From contig NZ_JADMLG010000004.1 in the NCBI RefSeq assembly GCF_015674855.1, positions 248,001 through 312,000 on the forward strand: a stretch of 64,000 nt of DNA. Reading direction: 5' to 3'. The DNA is from Nocardia bovistercoris (GTDB taxonomy: Bacteria; Actinomycetota; Actinomycetes; Mycobacteriales; Mycobacteriaceae). Under the pieces are notes generated by a model. That model saw only the letters and a list, made by a program, of their open reading frames with translations. It had not been told where the DNA came from and ran no database searches. A program made the translations under genes and the position numbers. Each line of letters opens with the position of its first letter. Position 1 is the first letter of the stretch. This document shows, piece after piece, positions 1 to 9,800 of this stretch.

Positions 1-154
1 ACCCGCAACATCCCGACCAACCCAGCCCCGTCGGGAGCGAGCCCGACGAGCGACTGAGGGGCCGCGAACCCGCGGCGACGAAGTCGACGCCAATAAACAC
101 AGCGCGCGGGCACACCATTGCGAAGAGCCGCTGTGAAAGTCCCCCACGTTCCAG

Positions 155-518
155 CCCAGCCCGGGTCGGGTGGCACTCAGGCGAACCCGGGTCGGGTGGC
201 ACTCAGGCCAGCCCGGGTCGGGTGGCACTCAGGCCAGCCCGGGTCGGGTGGCACTCAGGCCAGCCCGGGTCGGGTGGCACTCAGGCCAGCCCGGGTCGGG
301 TGGCACTCAGGCCAGCCCGGGTCGGGTGGCACTCAGGCGAACCCGGGTCGGGTGGCACTCAGGCCAGCCCGGGTCGGGTGGCACTCAGGCGAACCCGGGT
401 CGGGTGGCACTCAGGCGAACCCGGGTCGGGTGGCACTCAGGCGAACCCGGGTCGGGTGGCACTCAGGCCAGCCCGGGTCGGGTGGCTCCCAGGCCAGCCC
501 GGGTCGGGTGGCTCCCAG
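155..518. repeat. 26-bp tandem repeat array, 14 copies
   Basis: Fourteen head-to-tail units of exactly 26 bp fill this stretch without interruption (14 x 26 = 364 bp). The core is a GGGTCGGGTGGC block followed by ACTCAG. Two unit types alternate: most begin GCCAGCCC, while units 2, 8, 10, 11 and 12 begin GCGAACCC. The last two units carry CTCCCAG instead of CACTCAG, so the array decays toward its right end. Because 26 is not a multiple of three, all three plus-strand frames stay open and give Pro/Gly/Arg-rich translations; I do not regard these as genes. There are no unique spacers, so it is not a CRISPR array. Confidence 0.95.
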
Positions 519-561
519 GCCAACCACCTAGACGCCACCCACCACCGGCAAAACCCCCAAC

Positions 562-1086
562 TCACCAAACCGGCAGCCGCCTCCGATGCTCGATCACATC
601 GGTGATCAGATCCTGATACCCATCAGCCAGTTCCGCCAGCCGAGTCCAATGCAGATGCGCCTCCCCCTCCAGCCCCGGCGGCCGCTCACTCATCGCCTTC
701 GCCCCCAGAGCCCGTTGCGCCACAATCCATTTCGAAGCAAGCCGATCGATCACCGCCCCCAGCGTCTCGGTATGCAACGAAGCACCAGCACGATGCGCGA
801 TATTGGCCGCGACCCACCGATCGATACGCCCGACGAGTTCCCCCCGCCGCCGGTCGATGTCGTCGAGCAAGCGCGCACCGGCGGCGATCACCCCACTCGA
901 CGCACCCGGCGCGCGCGCGGCCAGCACAGCGCGATACCGACGTTCATGGCATTCGGCGAGCTCGCGGGCCACCTCGAGAATCGAATGCTCGGGGCGGTCG
1001 ACGGATTCCCCGAAGGCGCGCAGCAGCGCCGAGCACGGCGGCAGCGCGCCGATGCCGATACGGCTGCCGAGGTATTCGGTAGTCAT
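562..1086 (-). CDS. DUF4254-like protein
   Basis: A 174-residue soluble, mostly helical protein. The C-terminal half holds LHTETLGAVIDRLA, which resembles the segment I associate with the DUF4254 family, and the central part is rich in Arg and Glu with ECHERRYRAV. No catalytic motif, signal peptide or membrane segment is visible and the biochemical role is unknown. I chose the ATG at 1086 because GGGAG lies just upstream; the open frame continues to 1467, but that extension is Arg/Pro-rich and looks non-coding. It runs away from the next gene and toward the 26-bp repeat array, which begins 43 bp beyond its stop codon. Confidence 0.65.
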   Translation of the reverse strand: MTTEYLGSRIGIGALPPCSALLRAFGESVDRPEHSILEVARELAECHERRYRAVLAARAPGASSGVIAAGARLLDDIDRRRGELVGRIDRWVAANIAHRAGASLHTETLGAVIDRLASKWIVAQRALGAKAMSERPPGLEGEAHLHWTRLAELADGYQDLITDVIEHRRRLPVW

Positions 1087-1485
1087 ATCCGCTCCCTGTT
1101 GACGACCCGATCGTGGATGAGCCGGAGAAGATTCCGGCGGACCCGAAGCGCGGACGCCCCCCGCGGTCGGGTCCACCACGCACGGCGAAGGAACCGGGAA
1201 ATCCGCGGCGATGCGTTGAAGTGGGCGCCCGAGAAACGGGACCACTTCAGGAAAGCGCGACCGTGGACGGGTCGCAACCATAAGGTGTAAGAAAAGCGAC
1301 AGATTCCGGAAATCGTTATCCGCCGTTACGGATCGGTCACCCGAACGCGGCTTGACACCCCGATTCGCGCCCGCGCGGAGCGGAATTCGCGGCGCGCGCG
1401 GTGATCGATCCTCCCGCACACGTTCGGCAATCGCGCCGGGTGACCGCGCTGCGGGTGCGGTGTCCATGGACTAGCCTCGATATTC
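1087..1485. other. 399-bp divergent intergenic region
   Basis: Sits between the divergent DUF4254-like gene and the small gene at 1486. It must hold promoters for both. The only element I can point to is a TAGCCT box (1472-1477) next to the right-hand start codon. No RNA gene or convincing ORF is seen. Confidence 0.5.
1472..1477 (+). promoter_or_regulatory. -10 box TAGCCT, leaderless-style promoter
   Basis: TAnnnT hexamer ending 8 nt before the GTG at 1486, which lacks a Shine-Dalgarno sequence. The spacing is close to that expected if transcription starts at or just before the start codon. Confidence 0.45.
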
Positions 1486-1806
1486 GTGCCTGCTTACGTG
1501 TCATCGCCGGAACTCGGGTTCGGCTTTCTCTTCGCGCTGGAAGACCCCGAGCGAATCGCCGAGGTGGTGCGAAATCTCATCGTGCGCAGGACCGTATCGG
1601 TGTTCCGGTTGGCGCGGCTGTCCGACGACGACGGCCCGCCCGAACGTTACGTGGTGAACTGGGCGTCGATCCCGCAGATCTCGGTCACCACCGAGGCGCC
1701 CGAGCTCGCCGAGTCGGAGGCGAACCGGGTCATGCTGGTCAACGCCTTCCTCGGCGAGGACGGCGAGGTGAGCTTGTATTCGGCGGGCGGCGCCGCGCCG
1801 GGCTGA
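1486..1806 (+). CDS. Hypothetical protein (106 aa)
   Basis: A small soluble protein of unknown function with GTG start and no Shine-Dalgarno sequence; a TAGCCT box upstream suggests a leaderless transcript. The sequence has normal amino-acid composition and actinobacterial codon usage (third-position G/C), with ELGFGFLFALEDPERI near the N-terminus and a Gly/Ala-rich end. No domain, signal peptide or membrane segment is recognised. It is followed by about 220 bp before the next plus-strand gene, so it is probably transcribed alone. Confidence 0.55.
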   Translation: MPAYVSSPELGFGFLFALEDPERIAEVVRNLIVRRTVSVFRLARLSDDDGPPERYVVNWASIPQISVTTEAPELAESEANRVMLVNAFLGEDGEVSLYSAGGAAPG

Positions 1807-2024
1807 TCGGCGGTCGTGCTCGGCGCACGGCTGTGCACCGAGAAAGGTCGGGAGTCGAGCCGTCCGCATTTCCATGACACGACGAGGAATTCGCCGTGCG
1901 CGGACCACGAATTCGTTGGCGTGTCGGTATCGGATCGTGGTCGCGGCGTTCGCCCGTTACGGGACAATTTCGGTATCGCATAAACGGCTCGCCGCCGCAT
2001 CGAAGCTCGAAAGGAGCGTCGATC

Positions 2025-2693
2025 ATGGAAATGGAACTCGACAAGCCCGCCGCCCCCGTGAATCCGATCCGCGTCCGCGGAGACCTGGATCCTGGATTGT
2101 CCAGGTGGCTGTGGCTGGTGAAATGGTTGTTGGCCATCCCACATTACATCGTGCTGTTCTTCCTGCACATCGGATGGATCGTGGTCACGGTGATCGCGTT
2201 CTTCGCGATCTTGTTCACGGGCCGCTATCCGCGCGGGCTGTTCGACTATTCGGTCGGGGTGCTGCGGTGGGGTTGGCGGGTCGGCTTCTACGCGTGGTCG
2301 CCGCTGGGCACCGACAAGTACCCGCCGTTCCGACTCGGGGCCGATCCCGACTATCCCGCCGACCTCGAGGTCGACTACCCGGAGCGGCTGCATCGCGGAC
2401 TCGTGCTGGTCAAGTCGTGGTTGTTGGCGATTCCGCACTACCTGGTGGTCATGGTGTTCGTCGGCGGCTACAACTACGTGTCGGAGGACTACGCGGTGTC
2501 GTGGCCGTCGCTGCTCGCGGTGCTCGCGCTCATCGCGGTGGTCGCGCTACTTTTCACCGGCGCTTATCCGAAGGGGCTGTTCGATTTCTCCGTCGGGGCG
2601 AATCGGTGGATGCTGCGGGTGTCGGCGTACGCCGGACTGCTGCGTGACGAATATCCGCCCTTCCGGCTCGACCAGGGACCTCGCGAGCCCTGA
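2025..2693 (+). CDS. DUF4389 membrane protein
   Basis: A 222-residue integral membrane protein made of two related halves. Each half has a hydrophobic hairpin (LLAIPHY repeated near residues 35 and 125) followed by a TG-Y-P-(R/K)-G-L-F-D turn and an aromatic segment ending in YPPFRL. This duplicated layout is characteristic of DUF4389 proteins, whose function is unknown. I take the ATG at 2025, with AAGGAG about 10 nt upstream, over the longer frame from 1896. It ends 38 bp before a strong hairpin shared with the convergent ABC transporter operon. Confidence 0.85.
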   Translation: MEMELDKPAAPVNPIRVRGDLDPGLSRWLWLVKWLLAIPHYIVLFFLHIGWIVVTVIAFFAILFTGRYPRGLFDYSVGVLRWGWRVGFYAWSPLGTDKYPPFRLGADPDYPADLEVDYPERLHRGLVLVKSWLLAIPHYLVVMVFVGGYNYVSEDYAVSWPSLLAVLALIAVVALLFTGAYPKGLFDFSVGANRWMLRVSAYAGLLRDEYPPFRLDQGPREP

Positions 2694-2730
2694 AATTCTC
2701 CCGCCGGACATCGGCTCGACCCGGACAGCG

Positions 2731-2761
2731 ATCCGCCCGTTGAACAATTCAACGGGCGGAT
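2731..2761. terminator. Bidirectional hairpin terminator
   Basis: A perfect 14-bp stem (ATCCGCCCGTTGAA and its complement) with a 3-nt loop (CAA), located between two convergent genes. It is flanked by only two T residues on the right, so it resembles the U-poor actinobacterial type. Its right arm covers the stop codon of the minus-strand ABC ATPase gene. Confidence 0.8.
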
Positions 2762-3741
2762 TCGTATATGCGACGGACGACGTCCTCGATTTCGGGCTCT
2801 TCGATGGACAGATCGCGCACGACGGCGCGGTCGGACACCGCCGCGAGTAGTCGCGCTGCGGTCGTCTGTTCGGCGTCGAATGCCAATCGCTGCCGCATGC
2901 CGTCGCCTTCGCTGGCCAGGAATTGCGCGGCGCACGGCAGATCGGTCAGATCGGGGGTCGGCTCGGCCAGATCCACCACGAGCACCCGCCGCGCGCCCAC
3001 CGTCGCGCCGAGGCCGGGCAGGGAACCGTCGTAGACGAGGCGGCCGTGGTCGACGACGAGCACCCGATCGCAGAGCCGTTCGATATCGCCCATGTCGTGG
3101 GTGGTGAGCAGCAGGGTCGTGCCGCGGTCGACGCGTTCGGCGCGCAGGAATTCGCGCAGCCGCTGTTTGGAGAGCACGTCGAGTCCGATGGTCGGCTCGT
3201 CGAGGATCACCAGTTCCGGGGAGTGCAGCAGCGCGGCGGCGACCTCGGCGCGCATGCGCTGCCCGAGCGACAACTGCCGGACCGGGGTGTCCAGGGTCTC
3301 GGCCATCTCCAGTTGTTCGACCAGTTCGTAGGTGCGCTTTCGGGTGATGTCGGGCTCCAGGCGGTGGATCGCCGCCAGGATCGAGAACGATTCGCGCAAC
3401 GGCAGGTCCCACCACAGTTGGGAGCGCTGCCCGAAGACGACGCCGATGCGGGAGGCGAGCCGACGCCGCTGGCGCACCGGTTCGAGTCCGCAGGTGCGCA
3501 CCGTCCCCGAGGTCGGCACCAGGATGCCGGTGAGCATTTTGATCGTGGTCGATTTGCCCGCGCCGTTGGCGCCGATGTAGCCGACTGCTTCGCCGCGTTC
3601 GATTCGGAAGGTCATCCGGTCCACCGCGGTGATGACGTCGCGCTTGCGGCGCCATCGGCTCCCGGTGCCTCGGTAGAGCGTGAATTGTCGCGTCAGATCG
3701 TGGATGTCGATGATCGCGTCCGATAAGTCACTGGCCGCCAC
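2749..3741 (-). CDS. ABC transporter ATP-binding protein (ABC-2 type exporter)
   Basis: A 330-residue ATPase that should power the two permeases encoded just upstream. Walker A GANGAGKST is near residues 57-65, the signature LSLGQRM near 157-163 and Walker B LVILDEPTIGLD near 178-189, followed by a switch histidine in LTTHD. About 100 residues follow the nucleotide-binding domain, as in DUF990-associated exporters whose substrate is unknown. The GTG at 3741 begins 2 bp after the stop of the upstream permease; longer in-frame starts would overlap it deeply. Last gene of a three-gene minus-strand operon. Confidence 0.88.
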   Translation of the reverse strand: MAASDLSDAIIDIHDLTRQFTLYRGTGSRWRRKRDVITAVDRMTFRIERGEAVGYIGANGAGKSTTIKMLTGILVPTSGTVRTCGLEPVRQRRRLASRIGVVFGQRSQLWWDLPLRESFSILAAIHRLEPDITRKRTYELVEQLEMAETLDTPVRQLSLGQRMRAEVAAALLHSPELVILDEPTIGLDVLSKQRLREFLRAERVDRGTTLLLTTHDMGDIERLCDRVLVVDHGRLVYDGSLPGLGATVGARRVLVVDLAEPTPDLTDLPCAAQFLASEGDGMRQRLAFDAEQTTAARLLAAVSDRAVVRDLSIEEPEIEDVVRRIYESAR

Positions 3742-3743
3742 GC

Positions 3744-4568
3744 TTATCCGCCGCCTCCCTGATAGTGCCGAGTGCCCGTGCGCCACAGACAGAGTGCGAG
3801 TGCCCAGACCCACAGCGTGGCAACCGGGGTCAACCAGGCCAGCCAGGACGGCAACAGCGGTGGGCCGGGCAGCCCGAGCAGTGCGATGGTGGGCAGGTAC
3901 GCGGTGAACGAGACCGGAATGGCCAGTCCGAACAGAATTTTCAGCGGCGTAGGGAAGACCGAGGCGGGCTGCATCGCGGCGAAGGAGCCGCCGTAGGTGA
4001 AGCTGTTGGTCAGTTCCGCGCCGTCGATCAGGAAGAACTGCAAGCCCGCTGCGGCGACGAACAGTCCGGTGAACAGTGCGATGCCGCCGATCAGGGTGAT
4101 GGTGAGCAGCGCGAAGGTGGCCGGGCTCCACGCGATGTCGTTGCGGGCGAGGCCGATTCCGAGCACCGCGATGGCGACGGCGGCGCGGGCGAAGCGGCGC
4201 AGCGAGATGTCGCTGGTGATCAGTTGCAGCAGCAGCGGTTGCGGGCGCAGGTGGAAGGCGTCGAGGGTGCCCATGCGGATCATGTTCGGCAGGGTGTCGA
4301 GGTGGCCCGCCACCACCTGCGCGAGGGCGAAGGTGGTGTTGCTCAGCCCGAACAGCAGCAGGGCGCCCTCGAGGTCGAGACCACCGAGCACCTTCACCTT
4401 GTGGAAGATGACCCAGACTTCGGCGAATTCGACGAGACCGATCAGGAAGGCGCTGAAAACCTCACTGGCGAAGGATAATCGGTAGGCCCGCTGGGCGCGC
4501 ATCCGCGAACGCAGCACCGCGACGTAGGGGGTGAGCCAGGTCCCCGCGGGTAGGGGTAGGTCAGCCAC
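3744..4568 (-). CDS. ABC-2 family permease (DUF990-like)
   Basis: A 274-residue membrane protein with about six hydrophobic segments. The N-terminal part has RMRAQRAYRLSFASEVF followed by a transmembrane segment and an amphipathic region ending in LRP; this pattern is typical of ABC-2 permeases of the YBBA/DUF990 group (PF06182). It overlaps the preceding permease gene by 8 bp and is followed after 2 bp by the ATPase, so the three products should form one exporter complex. The substrate cannot be inferred. Confidence 0.82.
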   Translation of the reverse strand: MADLPLPAGTWLTPYVAVLRSRMRAQRAYRLSFASEVFSAFLIGLVEFAEVWVIFHKVKVLGGLDLEGALLLFGLSNTTFALAQVVAGHLDTLPNMIRMGTLDAFHLRPQPLLLQLITSDISLRRFARAAVAIAVLGIGLARNDIAWSPATFALLTITLIGGIALFTGLFVAAAGLQFFLIDGAELTNSFTYGGSFAAMQPASVFPTPLKILFGLAIPVSFTAYLPTIALLGLPGPPLLPSWLAWLTPVATLWVWALALCLWRTGTRHYQGGGG

Positions 4569-5415
4569 CCTGTACCTCCAGCCTGCGGCGCCCCGCCGCC
4601 AGCAGCATCCGGCCCGCTATGCCGATCAGCACGACCCATATCGCCTGTGTGGCAACGATCGTCAGCGCGTCGAGCCCGAGGACGCGACCGGAGAGAACAT
4701 CGATCGGGGCCTGCAGGATCGAGGGAAACGGTGTGGCGTGCGCGAGGGCGCGCAGCCAGTCCGGGAACATATGCACCGGCACGAACAGCCCGGCCAGAAA
4801 CGTGCCGCAAATCTGGTAAAGCACTCGGATGCCACGGGTTTCCACCACCCAGAACCCGATCAGGCCGACCGCGAATAACGACAGGAACGACAGCGCCACC
4901 GCGAGTAACAGCGCGAGCGCCCCGAGAAGATAGGGGCTCGCGGTGTTCGGTAGTTCCAGTCCGAAGGTGAGATAACCGAAGACGACACTCGGTATCCCGC
5001 GCGGGATCAGGGTGCAGGCGGCGCGGCCGAGATCGGCGGACAGATAACCGAGTTGGATGTCGATCGGGCGCAGGAAGTCGATGGCGATGTCGCCGTTCTT
5101 GACGCGGTCCACCAATTCCAGTGGCGGTCCCATGAACTGCGTCGCGCCGAGCAGCGCCTGCGACAGCCACACGTAGGCGCCGATGGAGCCTTCGTCGTAG
5201 CCGCCGAAGTCGCCCGCGGCGCGCACGGCGGCGAGCATGACGGCGGCGCGGACGAGGCCGAAGACGCAGTTGGTGAAGAGTCCGGCCAGCATGGCGGCCA
5301 GGTATTGGGTCTGGCGTCGGAAGCCCGCGATGGCGAGGCGGCGGTAGACGCGGGTGGTTCGCCATGCCCGTGCGGCCGCGTTCGGACGCCTCGCCTCTCC
5401 CCCACTGCCGTGCAC
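4561..5415 (-). CDS. ABC-2 family permease
   Basis: First gene of the exporter operon; 284 residues, six predicted hydrophobic segments and a cytoplasmic N-terminus of about 25 residues rich in Arg. It resembles its downstream partner in layout (NGDIAIDFLRPIDIQ matches the MGTLDAFHLRP segment of the partner), so the pair probably forms a heterodimeric channel. The ATG start is at 5415; an alternative start inside the next 25 codons cannot be ruled out. It is divergent from the ectB-like gene with 169 bp between them. Confidence 0.8.
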   Translation of the reverse strand: MHGSGGEARRPNAAARAWRTTRVYRRLAIAGFRRQTQYLAAMLAGLFTNCVFGLVRAAVMLAAVRAAGDFGGYDEGSIGAYVWLSQALLGATQFMGPPLELVDRVKNGDIAIDFLRPIDIQLGYLSADLGRAACTLIPRGIPSVVFGYLTFGLELPNTASPYLLGALALLLAVALSFLSLFAVGLIGFWVVETRGIRVLYQICGTFLAGLFVPVHMFPDWLRALAHATPFPSILQAPIDVLSGRVLGLDALTIVATQAIWVVLIGIAGRMLLAAGRRRLEVQGG

Positions 5416-5584
5416 AAGGAGTCAACTTTAGTGGCGCACCGAGTTCGGCGGGAGGATTCCGGTCGATTCGGTGAAAAGTGCCACGCGGACCACATCACAG
5501 TGTTAGAAACGCAATCACTTCACATTGGTCGATCCCGCCGTGCGAAGTGGGCAGCGTCGCATTCGCGCGACCGGAAGGATACCG

Positions 5585-6841
5585 ATGACCGTGGTCGAGC
5601 CGAGCGTTTTCGAAGCACTCGAATCGAATGTTCGCGGCTACTGCCGATCCTGGCCGACCGTGTTCGACACCGCCACCGGCAGCGTGCTGCGCGACGAACA
5701 CGGACGCGAATACCTGGATTTCTTCGCCGGTGCAGGTTCCTTGAACTACGGACACAACAATCCGGTGCTCAAACGCGCGCTGCTGGAATACCTCGCGGGC
5801 GACGGCATCACGCACGGACTCGATATGTCGACCGTGGCCAAACGCAGGCTGCTCGAGACCCTGCGCGATCTGGTCCTGCTCCCGCGCGGACTCGACTACA
5901 AGGTGCAATTCCCCGGCCCCACCGGAGCCAACGCGGTCGAAGCGGCCCTGAAACTCGCGCGCAAGGTGACCGGCAGGCAAATCGTGCTCAATTTCACCAA
6001 CGCCTTCCACGGCATGTCGCTCGGCGCGCTGGCGGTCACCGGGAACGCCGCCAAGCGCGCCGGGGCAGGGGTGCCGCTGACGCACGTCGCGCCCATGCCC
6101 TACGACGGCTACCTAGGTGACGAGAGCGAACTGCGCTGGATGCGCCGCGCGCTCGACGACAGCTCCTCCGGCCTGGACAAACCCGCGGCGGTGATCGTCG
6201 AGACCGTCCAGGGCGAGGGCGGGGTCAATGTCGCGCGCGACCGGTGGCTGCGCGAACTCGCCGAAGTGTGCGCCACCCGAGGCATCCTGCTGATCGTCGA
6301 CGACGTGCAGATGGGCTGCGGCCGGACCGGGCCGTTCTTCTCCTTCGAGACCGCGGGCATCACCCCCGACATCGTGACCCTGTCCAAGTCGATCAGTGGA
6401 TACGGCCTCCCGATGGCGCTCGTGCTGCTGCGCCCCGACCTCGACCAGTGGGCGCCCGGCGAACACAACGGCACCTTCCGCGGCAACAACGCCGCCTTCG
6501 TCACCGCGCGGGTCGCCCTCGAGCACTACTGGTCCGACGGCGCGCTGCAGGCCGCGACCCTGGCCAAGGGGGAGCGGGTGCGCGCGGCGCTGGCCGACCT
6601 CGCGAGCGGCCACGCCGGACTCTCCACGCGCGGACGCGGACTCGTGCGCGGCCTCGTCTTCGAGGACGCCTCGCGCGCCGCCAAGGTCTGCCGCCTCGCC
6701 TTCGAGAACGGACTGCTGGTGGAAACCTCCGGCTCCGAGGACGAAGTCGTCAAACTCCTACCGCCGCTGACCATCACCGACGACGAACTCACCCGAGGAC
6801 TCGCCGTGCTGAACTCCGCCGTCGCCGCCATCTGCCGCTGA
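5585..6841 (+). CDS. ectB: Diaminobutyrate-2-oxoglutarate aminotransferase-like (EctB)
   Basis: A 418-residue class III aminotransferase, the usual EctB length. EctB makes 2,4-diaminobutyrate from aspartate semialdehyde and glutamate, the first step of ectoine synthesis. FFAGAGSLNYGHNNP near residue 48 and the GPTGANAVEAALKLA segment match the EctB group; the PLP lysine is in LSKSISG at K268, and VDDVQMGCGRTG holds the cofactor aspartate. GGAAGG precedes the ATG at 5585. No ectA, ectC or ectD lies beside it, so the product may feed another pathway (siderophore or diaminobutyrate-containing compounds), or the other genes may be elsewhere. Confidence 0.8.
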   Translation: MTVVEPSVFEALESNVRGYCRSWPTVFDTATGSVLRDEHGREYLDFFAGAGSLNYGHNNPVLKRALLEYLAGDGITHGLDMSTVAKRRLLETLRDLVLLPRGLDYKVQFPGPTGANAVEAALKLARKVTGRQIVLNFTNAFHGMSLGALAVTGNAAKRAGAGVPLTHVAPMPYDGYLGDESELRWMRRALDDSSSGLDKPAAVIVETVQGEGGVNVARDRWLRELAEVCATRGILLIVDDVQMGCGRTGPFFSFETAGITPDIVTLSKSISGYGLPMALVLLRPDLDQWAPGEHNGTFRGNNAAFVTARVALEHYWSDGALQAATLAKGERVRAALADLASGHAGLSTRGRGLVRGLVFEDASRAAKVCRLAFENGLLVETSGSEDEVVKLLPPLTITDDELTRGLAVLNSAVAAICR

Positions 6842-6876
6842 CGCCGAGCCGGCGGCTGTCCGTGCGGCGAACCTGC

Positions 6877-9800
6877 TCAGAGGGGCGGCGGATCGATCCC
6901 GAGCTCGCGGAGATCGTCGCAATAGCGGGATACGGCGGCCAGTTTGATCTGTTCGTAGCCGCGCACCACATCGGGCAGGTTCGCCGCGCGCACCGCGCGG
7001 TCGTATCCCTCGGCGTCGAGTTCCTCGGCGAGCGCGAGCACCATCCCGGTGTAGTGGGCGAGAAGCGCCCGTTCCACCCGGCGGACGTGGGTGTGGCCGA
7101 AGGGGTCGAAGGCGGTGCCGCGCAGCTTCTTGCCTTTCGCCAGGATGCGCAGCGCGATATGGCCGCGCGGGGTGATGCCGACCTTGTGGCGCAGGCCGAG
7201 CGCGCGCAGGAACGGCGGGTGCAGGCGGTAGGTGAGTCGTTCGCCGCCGGGCACCTGCTCGGCCACCTCGGCGAGGAAATCGGGGTCGACCAAGCGGCGG
7301 GCGACCTCGTATTCGTCCTTGTAGGCGGTGAACTTGTAGAGCCCCGAGGCCACCGCCGCGCTGAACTCGGTGCGGTCGGTGACGGCGCGTTCGGCGCGGT
7401 GCACCCGGTCGACGGTGTCGAGGTAGGCACGGGCCGTTCGCACCCCTTGGAAGCCGATCAGTTCGCGGGCGCGCACCTCGACCCTGCGGCGGGTTTCGCC
7501 GGTCGCGTCGAAGTCGGCGAACAGGTCGGCGGGCACGGGAATCTCGGTGTGCCCGCGGCCCGGCCGGGTGGTCGCCGCGGCGAATTCCTTCGGCCGCGCC
7601 ACCGCGGCGCGACCCCACCGGAACGCGGCGATATTGGCGGCCACCGCGACGCCGTTGATCTCGATGGCCTCCTCGACCGCGGCGGCGGGCAGCCGCAGAC
7701 CGCCGAGTTGCAGTGCGGCGCCGACGAGTAGGAAATTCGCGGCGGCCGTATTGCCGAACAGGGTGTCGGCGGCGGCGAGCGCGTCGAAGGAGCGCAGGGT
7801 GTGCGCGACGCCGTCGAGTCTGGCCAGCAGGTCGTCGGTGTCCGGGTAGGCGATGTCGCGGTCGTAGACCATGTCACCGGTCGGCGTCCGGCTGGTCGAG
7901 GCGACCGCGAGGGTGCGGTGCGCCGACCCGTAGCCGAGGTTGCGGTTGTCGGTGGCGACGAGCAGGTCGAAGGCGATCAGGCAGTCGGCCGAGCCCGGTG
8001 TCAGCCGGTGCGTCGGTTCCAGCGGTCCCGCCGCGAACCGCAGGTGGGAGACGACGGGGCCTGCCTTCTGGCTCAGCCCGGTCTGGTCGAGGCTCGCGAC
8101 CTCGTACCCCGCGCGCAGCGCCGCCGTGGCGAGCACCTGATTCACCGTGACGATGCCGGTGCCGCCGATTCCGGCGAGGAACACGTTCTGCGTCCGCGCG
8201 GGCGCGGGCCGATCGGGTTCGGGCAGTACGGGCGGCGCGGGGGAGCGGGGCGCCGCGCGTCGGGTCGTCGCGCCCGATTCGGGCAGTTCGACGGTGACGA
8301 AGGACGGGCAGTCGCCGTCCAGGCAGCTGTAGTCGGTGTTGCACGAGGTCTGGTCGATGCGGGTCTTCGGCCCGAACTCGGTGTCGACGGGCTGCACCGA
8401 CAGGCAGTTGCTCTTGACCCCGCAGTCGCCGCAGCCCTCGCAGACGGCCTCGTTGACGACCACCCTGGTGCGGCGGACCGGCAGGGTGCCGCGCTTGCGT
8501 CGGCGGCGCGCGTCGGCGGCGCAGTGCTGGTCGTAGATCAGCACGGTGACGCCGGGTATCTCGCGCAGCATGCGCTGGGCTTCGTCGAGTCGGTCGCGAT
8601 GCCACAGCACGGTGCCCGCGGCCAGGTCGCGTTTGCGGTAGCGCGACGGGTCGTCGGCGCACACCACGATCCGCGCGACGCCCTCGACGGTGAGTTTGCG
8701 GGTGAGCGCGGGCACCGCGAGCGCGCCTTCGGCGTCCTGCGCGCCGGTCATCGCGACGACGTCGTTGTACAGGAGTTTGAAGGTGATGTTCACCCCGGCC
8801 GCGACGCACGCCTGCACCGCCAACTGCCCGGAGTGGAAATACGTTCCGTCGCCGATGTTCTGGAACAGGTGCGGTATCCGCGTGAACGGCGCCTGCCCGA
8901 TCCACTGCGCGCCTTCCCCGCCCATCTGGGTGAGGCCGAGCACCGCGCTGTCGGTGCGCCCTGACATGGTGACCAGGGTGTGGCAGCCGATGCCGCCCCC
9001 CGCGAGCGAACCCTCCGGTACGGCGGTCGACCGGTTGTGCGGGCAGCCGCTGCAGAAGTAGGCGGTGCGCTTGGCCGACAGCGCGGCCAACGGCAGCGGC
9101 GGTGGCAGCGGACGTTTCGTCTCCAGCGCGTCGCCGAGCGCGCGGCGCAGCGGACCGACGACGCGCCCGGTGTCGAGTTCGCCTGCTTTCGGGAACAGCG
9201 GCCTGCCCTCGGCATCGGATTTGCCGAGGATCCGCGGCGGTGACGCGACACCGTAGAGGATGTCGCGGATCTGCGTCTCGATGAATGCCGTCTTGTCCTC
9301 GACGACGATCAGCCGTTCGAGTCCGGCGGCGAAATCCCTGATCCGGCGGGGCGTCAGGGGGAAGGGCATGCCGATGCGGAGCAGTCGAACGCCCGCCTGC
9401 CGCAGTGCGGCGTCGTCCGCGCCGAGGTCGAGCAGGGCTTGGCGGACGGCGTCGAAGGTGGTTCCCGCGGCGGCGATCCCGATGGTCGCGCCCGGCGGGT
9501 CGACCTCGACCACGTCGACTTCGTTGCGTTCGCCGTATGCCTGGACGAGGCGCCAGCGCGGGCCGTAGAGGTCGGCCTCGGCGATCACGCTGTCCACCGG
9601 CGCCGCCATCGGACGCTGACGGTACGTGAACGGTCTTCCCTCCCAGTCGATCTCGGGGACCACGATATCGATGTCGGATACCGAGGAGTCGACGGTCCAC
9701 GCGCCGTCGGCCACATCGGCCACGATCTTCAGCGCGACGGGGCAGCCGCTGACCCGTGACAGCGCCACCCCGTGCAGACCCAGCGTGATGATCTCGCGGG

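Noticed and set aside
1-154. Possible end of a gene at the left window edge
   Set aside because: Short open stretches reach stops within 60 bp but there is too little sequence to recognise a product.
155-518. CRISPR array
   Set aside because: Units are directly adjacent with no unique spacers, and no cas genes are seen.
118-616. Three overlapping plus-strand frames of 127-148 codons
   Set aside because: They are open only because a 26-bp repeat shifts frame each unit. Translations are identical low-complexity Pro/Gly/Arg strings without start signals.
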